This document shows positions 25,608-34,296 of a DNA stretch of 64,000 bases, in pieces. The first letter of the stretch is position 1; every line of letters starts with the position of its first letter. Under the pieces are notes generated by a model, which was not told the DNA's origin, made no database searches, and saw only the letters and a list, made by a program, of their open reading frames with translations. The stretch is taken from assembly GCA_040752025.1 (NCBI GenBank), contig JBFMFR010000019.1, positions 1 to 64,000 on the forward strand. The letters run 5' to 3'. Position numbers and translations under genes: made by a program. Origin of the DNA: JBFMFR01 sp040752025 (lineage in GTDB: Bacteria; Chloroflexota; Anaerolineae; Anaerolineales; UBA4823).

Positions 25608-27137
25608 CTAAGGCACTGCAAACTCCTGCCCGGACTCGGAAACATCAATATCCTTCTGTCGGCAATTGGCATCATTACCCTGCGCGTCGCGTTGACAGTA
25701 TTCGATCGTCCAACTGCCCAGCGACGGGAAAGTATATATCCCATAAAACCCATTGGACAGCCAACCCAGGAAATTCCTATTGCCCGAACTTCCAATACGA
25801 TACAGGTTGGCGTCCCCGCCAGTTCTGTTACGAATCTGCACTTTTACAGTTCCCTGCACCGGAGGCGATGTGGGACTCGGCTCCACCCGCGTCGCTGTTG
25901 GTGGGGGTTGTGTAGGAACCCTGGTGGGTACCGGCGTGGCTGATGCGTTTACTGCGGGTTGCGGAGTCGGCAAAACTGGACTGGTTGCAGTGGGGCGTGT
26001 TTCGATCCTTTGTGTGGCCGGCGCGCTGGTCACGAACATCCTCTGCAGTGCGGTTTGTGTTGCTCGCAGGTTCGTTACGTCCCCTCTATTGCCCAACATG
26101 GCTGCCACCAGCAATACAACCACAAGCAATCCCCCCCCACCCAGCCCCAGCCCGGCGATCAATAGCCAGGGGATACTGCTGCGTCGGGGTGGCTGTTGGC
26201 GAACCTCCGAAACAACTTCGCTGCTGCCATAACTGACCTCACGTGTGCCAGGCTGGACAACCTGTGTTGCCACAGCAGGCAATGAAACTTGTGTGACAGC
26301 TTCTGGTCTTCTGGCCGGCGTTGTTGACAACGCCGTCCAAAAGGCATCCACAGTCAAATAGCGATTTTGTGCCTGCACTGCCATCGCTTTGAGGATGGCA
26401 GCCTCCACTTGCGTGCTAACCTCTGGATTCAGCTCACTTGGGGGTGTAAGATCTGCCTGCCCGGCTACCCTAAGAACACTCTCTACTGGCACCTCACCGG
26501 TCAGCAAGGCATACATTGTTGCCCCCAGTGCGTAAATATCTGATCGGCTATCGGTGCCCGTTCCGCTGTATTGTTCTGGGGGGCTGAAGCCCGGAGTAAC
26601 GGCTTTTGCAGCCGCGGCAGTCGCCATGTTCGGGGTAAAGGTTTTAGCAATCCCAAAGTCCACCAACACCGCTCGGCCCTCAGAGGTGATGCGGATATTG
26701 GCTGGCTTGACATCCCGGTGGATGATCGGCTTCGTCCGGCTGTGCAAATACTTCAGCGCGTCGCATACCTGCCCCATCCACTCCAGGATCTGCGCCTCCG
26801 CCAGGTGACCGGGCTCGCCGGGTAAATTGGCGTGATCCAGCTTCTCCTGTAGATCCTCCCCATCGATATATTCCATTACCAAATATTGACCCATGCCCTG
26901 GATCGTAAAATAATCCGTCACCTTAGGTAGATGGGCATGATTCAAGTTAGCCAACATCGAGGCTTCGAGGGCAAATTGGCGCGCCGCCTCTTCAGATATC
27001 TCCGTATTGATTTTCACAGCACATGGGGCCTTCAAGTTGAGATCCCAGGCGCGATAAATTGCCCCAAAACCGCCCTGTCCGAGTTTCCGAACTATTCGGT
27101 AGCGATTATTCAGTATTCTTCCGGAATCCAGATCCAT
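25608..27137 (-). CDS. PknB-type Ser/Thr protein kinase, membrane anchored
   Basis: A 509-residue kinase. ATG at 27137 is chosen because AGGAG lies 7 bases upstream; the longer frame adds 14 unconvincing residues. The kinase domain (1-265) shows the Gly-loop LGQGGFGAIYRAWD, the ATP Lys in CAVKIN, the catalytic HRDVKPANI, and DFGIAK. A TM helix follows at about 325-350 (LLIAGLGLGGGGLLVVVLLVAAML), then a Thr/Pro linker and an 80-residue extracellular domain shared with the neighbouring lipoprotein. It is divergent from the cytochrome oxidase operon. Targets are unknown. Confidence 0.93.
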   Translation of the reverse strand: MDLDSGRILNNRYRIVRKLGQGGFGAIYRAWDLNLKAPCAVKINTEISEEAARQFALEASMLANLNHAHLPKVTDYFTIQGMGQYLVMEYIDGEDLQEKLDHANLPGEPGHLAEAQILEWMGQVCDALKYLHSRTKPIIHRDVKPANIRITSEGRAVLVDFGIAKTFTPNMATAAAAKAVTPGFSPPEQYSGTGTDSRSDIYALGATMYALLTGEVPVESVLRVAGQADLTPPSELNPEVSTQVEAAILKAMAVQAQNRYLTVDAFWTALSTTPARRPEAVTQVSLPAVATQVVQPGTREVSYGSSEVVSEVRQQPPRRSSIPWLLIAGLGLGGGGLLVVVLLVAAMLGNRGDVTNLRATQTALQRMFVTSAPATQRIETRPTATSPVLPTPQPAVNASATPVPTRVPTQPPPTATRVEPSPTSPPVQGTVKVQIRNRTGGDANLYRIGSSGNRNFLGWLSNGFYGIYTFPSLGSWTIEYCQRDAQGNDANCRQKDIDVSESGQEFAVP

Positions 27138-27232
27138 AACACTGCTCCTGGAACACGATACCTGTAAACCTGTACACACACTTCACTAGTTAAGATTGTA
27201 GATCGAAAGCAAAGGGCTGTCAAGCATCATAA

Positions 27233-27323
27233 GGGTGATACCAGAATCATCCTTCCGGATTATTGAAATCCCTCCACACAATCCAGCCGGGTTGATGACA
27301 ATTGCGAGTAGATTTGGTAAATT
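27233..27323 (+). promoter_or_regulatory. cox operon control region: inverted repeat plus core promoter
   Basis: GGGTGAT-N6-ATCATCC (27233-27252) is an inverted repeat with one mismatch. Forty-two bases later comes ATGACA (27295-27300), a 17-base gap, and TAAATT (27318-27323), read as -35 and -10 boxes. The same layout, with the near-identical text GGGTGATRCCAGAATCAYCC and then GTTGATGACAAT and TTTGGTAAATT, lies upstream of the heme A synthesis gene (39156-39247). Two copies at the same spacing ahead of functionally linked genes make this a likely shared activator site and promoter. Confidence 0.72.
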
Positions 27324-27360
27324 ATCGTTGTCAGATTTGTGTCTTACTGAGTTATCTTTC

Positions 27361-28806
27361 ATGAAACACACCAGTCAAACGCCCACCAGACGTGTACTGA
27401 TCGCCTCCAGCCATCCACTCTTTGGCCAGGGGTTACGTAGCCTGCTGCATGAACGCCGCCAGACAGGCGTCGAAGTCATTGGCATGGTCTCTAATCTAGA
27501 AGAAGCTCTGCAAGCGATCGAGCAATTGACTCCCGATCTGGTGATCGTTGATTACGATGATCAGGCGCTCAACCGTGATGAATTCCTGGCTCGCTTTGTA
27601 GAAGGCGAAAAGAAGCTGCGCGTGGTTTTGCTTTCCCTGCAAAGCAGCAGCCAGGCCATCATTTACGACCGGCGTACCCTGGCGGCCGCAAAAATCGACG
27701 ACTGGCTAGAGGAGTGGCGTTCTAACAGTGAAATCCCCATTACATCCGCCGAAAATGGCGCACTTCCACCGAAAACCCCAAGCAGGAGTTCAAATATGAA
27801 ACATCTTGTCATCGCAGGTTTCCTGGTTGTGCTTGTCACCGCCTTGCTCATTTTAGGCCTGGGACAGGCGCACCTGCTGCCCATTCAAGCCAGCGCCCAG
27901 GCCAGACCCATCGACCAGCTATTCCGCCTGGAATTTATGGTGATAGCCTTCCTCTTTTCTCTTATCGTCGTCTTTATGATCTATAGCATCTTCGTTTTCC
28001 GGCGCAAGCCCGGCGACACCAGCGACGCTCGCCACGTGGAAGGCAATACCCGCCTGGAAGTTGCCTGGACCGTTGCTCCGCTGGCACTTGTAATGGTTTT
28101 CGCCTACCTGGGCGGCGATTCGCTCTCCGAGACACTGCGCGCCGATCCCAGGCCGCTGGAGATCAATGTAATCGGGCAGCAGTGGACCTGGCGATTCGAA
28201 TATCCCGATTACAACCTGACCTCTAGCACGCTTTATATGCCGGTCGATAAACAGGCCATCTTGCACCTGAGTTCAGCAGACGTTATCCATTCCTTTTGGG
28301 TGCCGGAGTTCCGGGTAAAGCAAGATGCCCTGCCCGGAGGGGACGATTTTATCCGCGACTTACGTATCACGCCAACGCTCATCGGCGATTACAAAGTGCG
28401 CTGTGCTGAGCTTTGTGGGTTACAACATGCCCTGATGGAGAGCCCTGTAAAAGTTGTCTCGCAAGCAGATTTCGATGTCTGGCTCGCCGAACAGTCCGAT
28501 TTCAACGCCGATCCGGTAGCCCGCGGCGAGAAGGCTGTCAAGGATTACGGCTGCCTGGCCTGCCACAGCCTGGATGGCTCCAAAGGTATTGGCCCTACCT
28601 GGAAAAGCCTTCTCGGCCGCCAGGAGAAACTCACTGATGGCAGTACAGTCACAGTGGATGAGTCCTACCTTCGCTATTCGATCCTCAATCCGAACAGCCA
28701 GATCGTTGAGGGTTTCCCGGCTGGAGTCATGCCACAGAACTTCGCCCAGCAGCTTTCACAAGCCACTCTCGCCGATATCATCGCCTATCTGTCCACGTTG
28801 AAATAG
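27361..28806 (+). CDS. coxB: Cytochrome c oxidase subunit II with N-terminal pseudo-receiver domain and C-terminal cytochrome c
   Basis: A 481-residue fusion if started at ATG 27361. Residues 1-125 resemble a response-regulator receiver: RRVLIASSHPLFGQGLRSLL aligns with NarL-type receivers, but the acidic pair is Ser-Ser, so phosphate chemistry is probably lost; VIVDYDD keeps an Asp. From Met146 come two membrane helices, then the CuA domain (CAELCGLQHALM and an upstream His in SFWVPEF) and a cytochrome c domain (CLACH heme site, axial Met in VMPQNF). AGGAG at 27784-27788 stands 7 bases before ATG 27796, so a normal-length CoxB may also be made from an internal start. It passes electrons to CtaD. 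Confidence 0.88.
   Translation: MKHTSQTPTRRVLIASSHPLFGQGLRSLLHERRQTGVEVIGMVSNLEEALQAIEQLTPDLVIVDYDDQALNRDEFLARFVEGEKKLRVVLLSLQSSSQAIIYDRRTLAAAKIDDWLEEWRSNSEIPITSAENGALPPKTPSRSSNMKHLVIAGFLVVLVTALLILGLGQAHLLPIQASAQARPIDQLFRLEFMVIAFLFSLIVVFMIYSIFVFRRKPGDTSDARHVEGNTRLEVAWTVAPLALVMVFAYLGGDSLSETLRADPRPLEINVIGQQWTWRFEYPDYNLTSSTLYMPVDKQAILHLSSADVIHSFWVPEFRVKQDALPGGDDFIRDLRITPTLIGDYKVRCAELCGLQHALMESPVKVVSQADFDVWLAEQSDFNADPVARGEKAVKDYGCLACHSLDGSKGIGPTWKSLLGRQEKLTDGSTVTVDESYLRYSILNPNSQIVEGFPAGVMPQNFAQQLSQATLADIIAYLSTLK
27784..27798 (+). promoter_or_regulatory. Internal ribosome binding site and start inside the receiver-CoxB frame
   Basis: AGGAG (27784-27788), a 7-base spacer and ATG (27796) lie exactly at the junction between the receiver-like part and the CoxB signal/membrane helix MKHLVIAGFLVV. 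No stop codon separates the two parts. The site could give an independent CoxB, or be the relic of two genes fused by loss of a stop. Confidence 0.6.
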
Positions 28807-28820
28807 GCCCGGAGGTTGCA

Positions 28821-30764
28821 ATGTCCGAAAAACGAAAACCCACACTTCTCAACATAGGTCTGATCCGCGGCCTGATCGGCTTCATCATTGGCTTTTTGAT
28901 CGGTGTACTTCTTGTCACTCTGATCCGTGCCGTTTTGGGCCTTTCCGCCTGGGCATGGGATCCTGGAGCCGGGAAGTTCGGCTTCAGTGAGCCAGCCTGG
29001 GTTCTCGGCGGCATTTTCGCCTGGGCCGGCTTCATGCTGCGCGTCGGCGTAATGGATGATTGGATCGCTTGGTCGTTTGGGCGTGAGACTGCCAACCATC
29101 CCCAGGACGCTTTCGAATCCGGCCCAGCCCGTTTTCTTAGCGCCACCTATGATCACAAAGCCATTGGTGTGCAGTATGGCGCCACCTCCCTGGTTGTCTT
29201 CCTGGTCGCCGGACTGTTTGCACTGATTTTCCGCAGCGAACTCTTCGCCCCTGGCATCCAGTTCTTGCCGCTCAAAGAATTCAACACCATCATGAGCCTG
29301 CATGGCATCGTCATGATCGTCGCCATCTTGTTAGGCGTTGGCGCCATGTCGAACTACCTGGTTCCCCTGATGATCGGCGCTAACGATATGGCCTTTCCTC
29401 GCCTGAATGCCTTCGCCTTCTGGGTCAACGTGCCCGCCGCGCTGCTGCTGCTCAGCAGCCTGGTTCTGGGAGGCTTCGACACCGGTTGGACCGGCTATCC
29501 ACCCCTGAGCGCTAAAGCTCCCCTGGGGATGGATTTCTTCTTCCTGGGCGTTTATTTTGCCGGCCTATCTTCCATCCTGGGCTCCATCAACATTATCGTG
29601 ACCACCATCCGGTTGCGCGCCAAAGGCATGACTTACTTCCGTATGCCCATTTTCGTTTGGACCGCCCTGGCAACAGCCGCCATCGGTGCCACAGCAACAC
29701 AATTGATCGGCCTTTCTTTCCAGATGGTATTATTTGAGCGTCTGTTTGGCATGGGATTTTTCAACCCGCTCATCGGCGGCGATCCGATCCTGTTCCAACA
29801 CCTCTTCTGGTTCTACTCACATCCTGCCGTCTATGTCTTCGTGCTCACCGGCCTGGGCGTGATCAGCGAACTGCTGCCTGTCTTCGCCCGCAAGCCGCTC
29901 TTTGGCTACCGCTGGGTCGCCCTTTCTTCCTTCGGCATCGCCCTGGTTGGATTCCTGGTCTGGGCCCATCACATGTTCACCAGCGGCATGGCTTCCTATC
30001 TGCGTGTTCCCTTCATGTACAGCACCTTGCTGGTGGCCATCCCCACTGGGGTCAAATTCTTTAGCTGGATAGCAACCATCTGGGAGGGCAAGCTTTCATT
30101 CGAAACGCCTATGCTGTTTGTCCTGGGCGCCATCTCGATTTTTCTGTTAGGTGGGTTGAGCGGTCCCCCGAACGCCACCGTAGCCACCGACCTGCACCTG
30201 CAAGACACCTATTGGATCGTCGGGCATTTCCACGCCACCATGTTTGGCGGCTACGTCTTCCCATTCTTTGCCGCCTTGTACTACTGGTTCCCCAAGTTCA
30301 CCGGGCGTATGTACAACGAGAAACTGGGCAAACTGCATTTCTTCTTGATGCTGCCTGCCTTCTACGTGCAATCGCTGGGGCAAATGCAAATAGGTCTCCT
30401 GGGCATGCGCCGCCGCATCGGCGACTACGACCCCACTCTGGATATCCAGACCTCACACATGCTCATCACCATCGCCGGTTTCATCATCGGCATCTCGGTG
30501 CTGATCGCCATTTATAACCTGGTTTACAGCGCCTCGCGCGGGCGCGTCGCCGAGCGCAATCCCTGGCGCTCTCGCTCGCCGGAGTTTATGCTGCCTTCTC
30601 CCATCCCGGTTCACAACTACGATCAGCCCTTCGAGGTAATCGGTGAGCCCTACGATTATGGCCTGGAAGGCTCAGCCTATGTTAGCATCGATCCCGACCG
30701 CGCTCCTGCCGCCCAATCCTCGCCGGGCATCGGCCCGGCTGCCGAAACAGCCGCGGCCGATTGA
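28821..30764 (+). CDS. ctaD: Cytochrome c oxidase subunit I, A2 type
   Basis: A 647-residue, about 14-helix catalytic subunit of heme-copper oxidase. Heme a ligands are His in LHGIVM and in the HFHATMFGGYV region, which also supplies the heme a3 His; CuB ligands are in SHPAVYVFV and WAHHMFTSGM. The sequence FYSHPAVY, with Tyr-Ser in place of the Glu of A1 enzymes, marks an A2-type proton channel as in caa3 oxidases. An N-terminal extension of about 95 residues adds two membrane helices (FIIGFLIGVLLVTLI). CGGAGG precedes the ATG. It sits between coxB and the small subunit IV gene. Confidence 0.96.
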   Translation: MSEKRKPTLLNIGLIRGLIGFIIGFLIGVLLVTLIRAVLGLSAWAWDPGAGKFGFSEPAWVLGGIFAWAGFMLRVGVMDDWIAWSFGRETANHPQDAFESGPARFLSATYDHKAIGVQYGATSLVVFLVAGLFALIFRSELFAPGIQFLPLKEFNTIMSLHGIVMIVAILLGVGAMSNYLVPLMIGANDMAFPRLNAFAFWVNVPAALLLLSSLVLGGFDTGWTGYPPLSAKAPLGMDFFFLGVYFAGLSSILGSINIIVTTIRLRAKGMTYFRMPIFVWTALATAAIGATATQLIGLSFQMVLFERLFGMGFFNPLIGGDPILFQHLFWFYSHPAVYVFVLTGLGVISELLPVFARKPLFGYRWVALSSFGIALVGFLVWAHHMFTSGMASYLRVPFMYSTLLVAIPTGVKFFSWIATIWEGKLSFETPMLFVLGAISIFLLGGLSGPPNATVATDLHLQDTYWIVGHFHATMFGGYVFPFFAALYYWFPKFTGRMYNEKLGKLHFFLMLPAFYVQSLGQMQIGLLGMRRRIGDYDPTLDIQTSHMLITIAGFIIGISVLIAIYNLVYSASRGRVAERNPWRSRSPEFMLPSPIPVHNYDQPFEVIGEPYDYGLEGSAYVSIDPDRAPAAQSSPGIGPAAETAAAD

Positions 30765-30812
30765 ACCATCGCTCCACACAGCCTTTCTTCTATTACTTGA
30801 GGAGTAAACAAC

Positions 30813-31025
30813 ATGGATGAAGACAAAAAAAAACAGATCTACAGCAACGGCGCTGCCGTGCTTCTTATCCTGGGCGTTGCCACCGTTGGTGAGTATTTCA
30901 TCGGCTCTGTAGCTTCTATCTGGTGGGCCCCCCTGATGGGCATCGCTCTGTTCAAGGCTTACTTTATCGTCCGAGACTACATGCACCTGGCGCGCCTGTT
31001 TGCCAGTGAAGAGGAAGGACATTAA
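30813..31025 (+). CDS. Cytochrome c oxidase subunit IV-like small membrane protein
   Basis: A 70-residue protein with two membrane helices (VLLILGVATVGEYFIG and WWAPLMGIALFKAYFIV) followed by DYMHLARLF, the pattern of prokaryotic COX4/CtaF-type subunits. TGAGGAG precedes the ATG. Its stop overlaps the next start by one base (TAATG), so translation is coupled with subunit III. Confidence 0.85.
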   Translation: MDEDKKKQIYSNGAAVLLILGVATVGEYFIGSVASIWWAPLMGIALFKAYFIVRDYMHLARLFASEEEGH

Positions 31026-31606
31026 TGACCGCGCAATCCGTTTCACTTCCCGAATATCGCACCAAAACCGCCACCAATCGCCTCGGGTTGTGGTTGTTCA
31101 TCCTCTCCGATGCTTTTATATTCGGCGGGCTGCTGGTAGCGCGCTTCTATTTGTTAGGTACCGCAGAGCGTCCCGAGGTAAGCCAGTTCGTTGGTTTGAT
31201 TGTCACCGCCATCTTGCTGGTTAGCAGTTTCTTCATGAACCGCGCCGAAACCGCCATCACCTTTGGCGATCAAAAAGCTTTCTTGAACAATGTCCTGGTC
31301 ACCATCACCCTCGGCACGCTCTTCTTGGTTGGTGTGGTTGGCGTGGAATGGCAAATTTCTCCACATGCTCCTAACTATTCTGCCGCCTATTCACTCTTCT
31401 ACACCATGACAGGCTTCCATGCCTTTCACGTTCTTACCGGCGTGATCTTTCTGCTCATTGTGTACCGCAATGGCCGCAAAGGACTATACAATGCCGAGCG
31501 CCACTGGCCCGTTGAAGCTGCGGCGGTTTACTGGCACTTCGTTGACGTAGTCTGGGTCTTCTTCTATCCAGCCTTGTACCTGATCGGAAGAGTAGCTTTG
31601 CAGTAA
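31025..31606 (+). CDS. coxC: Cytochrome c oxidase subunit III
   Basis: A 193-residue protein with five membrane helices. LGLWLFILSDAFIFGGLLVARFYLL and the late signature FHAFHVLTGVIFLL plus YWHFVDVVWVFFYPALYL are standard for subunit III, including the conserved His residues and the Glu-poor short form found in bacterial caa3 oxidases. It overlaps the subunit IV gene by one base and is followed eight bases later by the SCO gene. Confidence 0.95.
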   Translation: MTAQSVSLPEYRTKTATNRLGLWLFILSDAFIFGGLLVARFYLLGTAERPEVSQFVGLIVTAILLVSSFFMNRAETAITFGDQKAFLNNVLVTITLGTLFLVGVVGVEWQISPHAPNYSAAYSLFYTMTGFHAFHVLTGVIFLLIVYRNGRKGLYNAERHWPVEAAAVYWHFVDVVWVFFYPALYLIGRVALQ

Positions 31607-31613
31607 ACCTGAC

Positions 31614-32213
31614 ATGAAACGTATTTTTTGGACTATTCTTGGGATGACGATTGGCCTGGGGCTCGTACTCATCGCCTGGTATGTGACACAACGGAACTAC
31701 GCCTACCAGGGCGTCGTGATCGATCCGCCAGCGCCCGCCGCCGATTTCGAACTGGCTGATCAACACGGCCAACCTTTTCACTTAAGAGGTCAGCAAGGCA
31801 AGATCGTTTTGATCTTCTTCGGTTACACCAATTGCCCGGACGTATGCCCGGTCACCCTTTCGGAATATAAGCAAATCAAGGCCCAGCTCGGCGAACAAGC
31901 CGAAAATGTGCGCTTTGTCTTCATCACTGTCGATCCCGAGCGTGACAGCCCGGAACGCCTCGCCGCCTATCTGGCTAACTTCGATTCAACCTTCATTGGC
32001 CTGTCTGGCACGCGTGCTCAACTCGAGCCAATCTGGAGAAGTTATGGCGTCTACCAGGAGAAGCGCGACGTGGGTAGTGCCTCTGGCTACCTGGTAGATC
32101 ACACCGCCATCACTTTCTTGATCGATGCGCAGAGCAACTGGCATATCAATTACCCGTTTGGCATGGAAACCGAGAAAATCGTAGCTGATCTTCAACACCT
32201 GATCAAGGAATAG
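31614..32213 (+). CDS. SCO1/SenC copper chaperone for CuA assembly
   Basis: A 199-residue thioredoxin-fold protein anchored by an N-terminal helix (8-27). The copper ligands are visible: CPDVC in FFGYTNCPDVCPVTL and the distal His in VDHTAITFLID. Family members load copper into the CuA site of subunit II, which fits the place of the gene right after coxC. The stop is four bases from the next start. Confidence 0.94.
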   Translation: MKRIFWTILGMTIGLGLVLIAWYVTQRNYAYQGVVIDPPAPAADFELADQHGQPFHLRGQQGKIVLIFFGYTNCPDVCPVTLSEYKQIKAQLGEQAENVRFVFITVDPERDSPERLAAYLANFDSTFIGLSGTRAQLEPIWRSYGVYQEKRDVGSASGYLVDHTAITFLIDAQSNWHINYPFGMETEKIVADLQHLIKE

Positions 32214-32216
32214 GAC

Positions 32217-32744
32217 ATGTCCAAACAATCCCGTTTCTATCCATACCTGCTTCGTCTTTTGTTGGTTTCAGCCATTTCTCTGGGTATTGTCATCACCTTC
32301 AACGAAATTGCCTACCTCATTCAAAAGGATGAAAATGATCGCGCTCCAAAGACCATCCAACTCACTATTCCGGCAGGAACTGCACAAAGCCTCGAATCTG
32401 GTGTGGACGTGTCAATCATTCCCCCAGAGATGGTTTTCGTCTTGGGCGATGTGTTAGAAGTCAAGAACGAAGATATCGTGACCCACCAGATTGGTCCAAT
32501 CTGGGTGCCCCCAGACGCCACAGGCAGTCTGGTGATGGGAGATGCCCAAAAATTCACCTATGCTTGCTCCTTCAAAGCCAGCAAATATTTCGATTTTGAT
32601 GTGCGCCAACCCACAACGCTTGGTACGCGCCTCACCGCCATCTCCATTACGGCGCCCACGATGGGCTCCTTGCTATTCCTATACAGTTTGCTGGTATATC
32701 CAATCAAAACCAAACAGAATACCCGGTCTCCTCAGGCTGGATAA
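32217..32744 (+). CDS. Membrane-anchored cupredoxin-like protein of the cox operon
   Basis: A 175-residue protein with helices at both ends (about 13-33 and 148-165) and an extracytoplasmic beta domain between them. The segment MVFVLGDVLEVKNEDIVTHQIG and, later, FTYACSFKASKYFDF resemble a cupredoxin fold, with His and Cys at two of the usual copper positions; a second His and the Met ligand are not evident. It may bind copper during oxidase assembly or be a structural relative only. It sits tightly between SCO and SURF1, which supports an oxidase-assembly role. Confidence 0.55.
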   Translation: MSKQSRFYPYLLRLLLVSAISLGIVITFNEIAYLIQKDENDRAPKTIQLTIPAGTAQSLESGVDVSIIPPEMVFVLGDVLEVKNEDIVTHQIGPIWVPPDATGSLVMGDAQKFTYACSFKASKYFDFDVRQPTTLGTRLTAISITAPTMGSLLFLYSLLVYPIKTKQNTRSPQAG

Positions 32745-32790
32745 CCCCGGTTTTCCTCCTGCCATCCCCCCATCGTTTATAATTGCCAGC

Positions 32791-33564
32791 ATGTCTATCG
32801 TCTCGCGCATGTTCAGTCGCCGTTGGTTCATCGCGACTCTGCTGGTTGCAGTTGGTGTGGCTGCGCTCACCCGCTTGGGTATCTGGCAGCTCGATCGCCT
32901 GGATCAACGCCGCGCCTTCAATGCGCGTGTCCAGGCCCAAATTGACGCCCCCTTGTTGGTCCTCACAGGCGAAGCCTTGAGCGCCGATCTTTTCGATATG
33001 GAATACCGCCAGGTGCAAGCCACCGGCGAATATGATTTTTCGAACCAGATCGCCTTACGTAACCAGTACTGGGAAAATCAATGGGGAGTACATTTGATCA
33101 CACCACTGATCATCTCAGGCAGCCAACAGGCCATCCTGGTCGACCGCGGCTGGATCCCCGCCGAGGACTTCGAGAGCGGCGATTGGTCTAAGTTCGATGA
33201 GCCGGGTCAGATTACCGTAAATGGCGTTCTCCGCCGTCCGCAAGTAAAAGCTGAACTGGGCGGGCGCAGCGACCCTACCCCCGCTCCTGGCTCGGCCCCG
33301 TTGAAAGCCTGGAACTTCGTCAATATTGAGCAAATTGCCAGGCAAATTCCTTACACTTTATTGCCTGCTTATCTCCAACAAGCCCCTGACTCAACCTGGA
33401 GCGCCATGCCCTACCGCACCCAGCCCGAACTGGAATTGACTGAAGGGCCACATCTAAGTTATGCGATGCAGTGGTTTGCCTTCGCTACCATCCTGGGGTT
33501 GGGTTATCCCTTCTTCATCCGCAGGCAGGAAAGAAAGCCCCCCACAAAGAAATCAGACTCTTGA
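32791..33564 (+). CDS. SURF1-family oxidase assembly protein
   Basis: A 257-residue protein starting at ATG 32791; the frame open from 32542 is a shadow of the preceding gene. Two membrane helices bracket the protein (FIATLLVAVGVAALTRLG and WFAFATILGLGYPFFI). GIWQLDRLDQRRAFN, RNQYWENQWGVHLITPL and VDRGWIP are family signatures. SURF1 proteins help insert heme a into subunit I. It closes the cox operon. Confidence 0.9.
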   Translation: MSIVSRMFSRRWFIATLLVAVGVAALTRLGIWQLDRLDQRRAFNARVQAQIDAPLLVLTGEALSADLFDMEYRQVQATGEYDFSNQIALRNQYWENQWGVHLITPLIISGSQQAILVDRGWIPAEDFESGDWSKFDEPGQITVNGVLRRPQVKAELGGRSDPTPAPGSAPLKAWNFVNIEQIARQIPYTLLPAYLQQAPDSTWSAMPYRTQPELELTEGPHLSYAMQWFAFATILGLGYPFFIRRQERKPPTKKSDS

Positions 33565-33675
33565 TCATCGCGGGCTGATTTCGCAAATTTTCGCCCCAAA
33601 TTCTGTACAACCTTATAGCCAGTGGTTGTCTGGCATTACCTTTGCGCCCCATCAACCTTCAAGAAGGAGTTCCCA

Positions 33676-34205
33676 ATGAAATCTGCCCTCCGATTGGCCT
33701 TCGTCGCACTGATCCTGGCCGCGTTGGCCTGCGGCTCAGAAGAACCCGGCGCCATCCCTACACTGGCTTCCGACCCATTTCAGGAGGATAGCACAGCTTA
33801 CGGATTCTTCCCAGTGCCGCCAGAAACCAGCCTGCAAAGCGCTCTCAAGCTATACAAGGACCTTGGCCAACACGCTGATGTAATGAAGTAATCTTCGTTG
33901 TAGACCCGCTCAATGGGCTCAATCGCCGTGAGTTCATGGGCCTGCCCTCCGGCTGGGAGCCCAGCTTCGGCAATCCGCAAGTCCGCGCCGCCTTCAGCAA
34001 TTTCGCTCTACGCATCGCCCGCCAGTTCCATCCACGCTATATCGGCCTGGCTTCAGAGATCAACACCTACATCGACGCCCACCCCGAAGATTTTCAAAAC
34101 TATCTCAGCCTGTATCGTGAAGTCTACGCTCAGATTAAGGCCGAAGTACCTGATGCCCAGGTATTCGTCACCTTTCATGGGACAGCTTCCGGCTCCCATA
34201 AGTAG
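33676..34205 (+). pseudogene. Broken TIM-barrel-like lipoprotein gene
   Basis: AAGGAG precedes ATG 33676. The frame encodes a lipoprotein signal (LAFVALILAALACG) and stops after 71 residues at ASLQSALKLYKDLGQHADVMK-like text. Reading one frame over, EVIFVVDPLNGLNRREFMGL and then IGLASEINTYIDAHPEDFQN continue what looks like a family-wide glycosidase-type barrel, ending prematurely at 34205. The two halves are out of frame and a central piece seems absent, so an internal deletion with frame loss plus C-terminal truncation is the simplest reading. The barrel assignment is from motif memory and is moderate. Confidence 0.65.
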
Positions 34206-34296
34206 ATTCCCAACCTCCAGGCGTTGACGCACGCCATGCTTTAGGATACACTCAAGAGGGTTTCATTCGCCTGACCGGCGAGAAAGGTGGTTGATC

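Noticed and set aside
27235..27360. Earlier start for the receiver-CoxB gene
   Set aside because: The added residues lie across the conserved inverted repeat and promoter, so the region is regulatory and not coding.
32542..32790. Extended N-terminus of SURF1
   Set aside because: It overlaps the cupredoxin-like gene in another frame and has no SURF1 features; the family start is at 32791.
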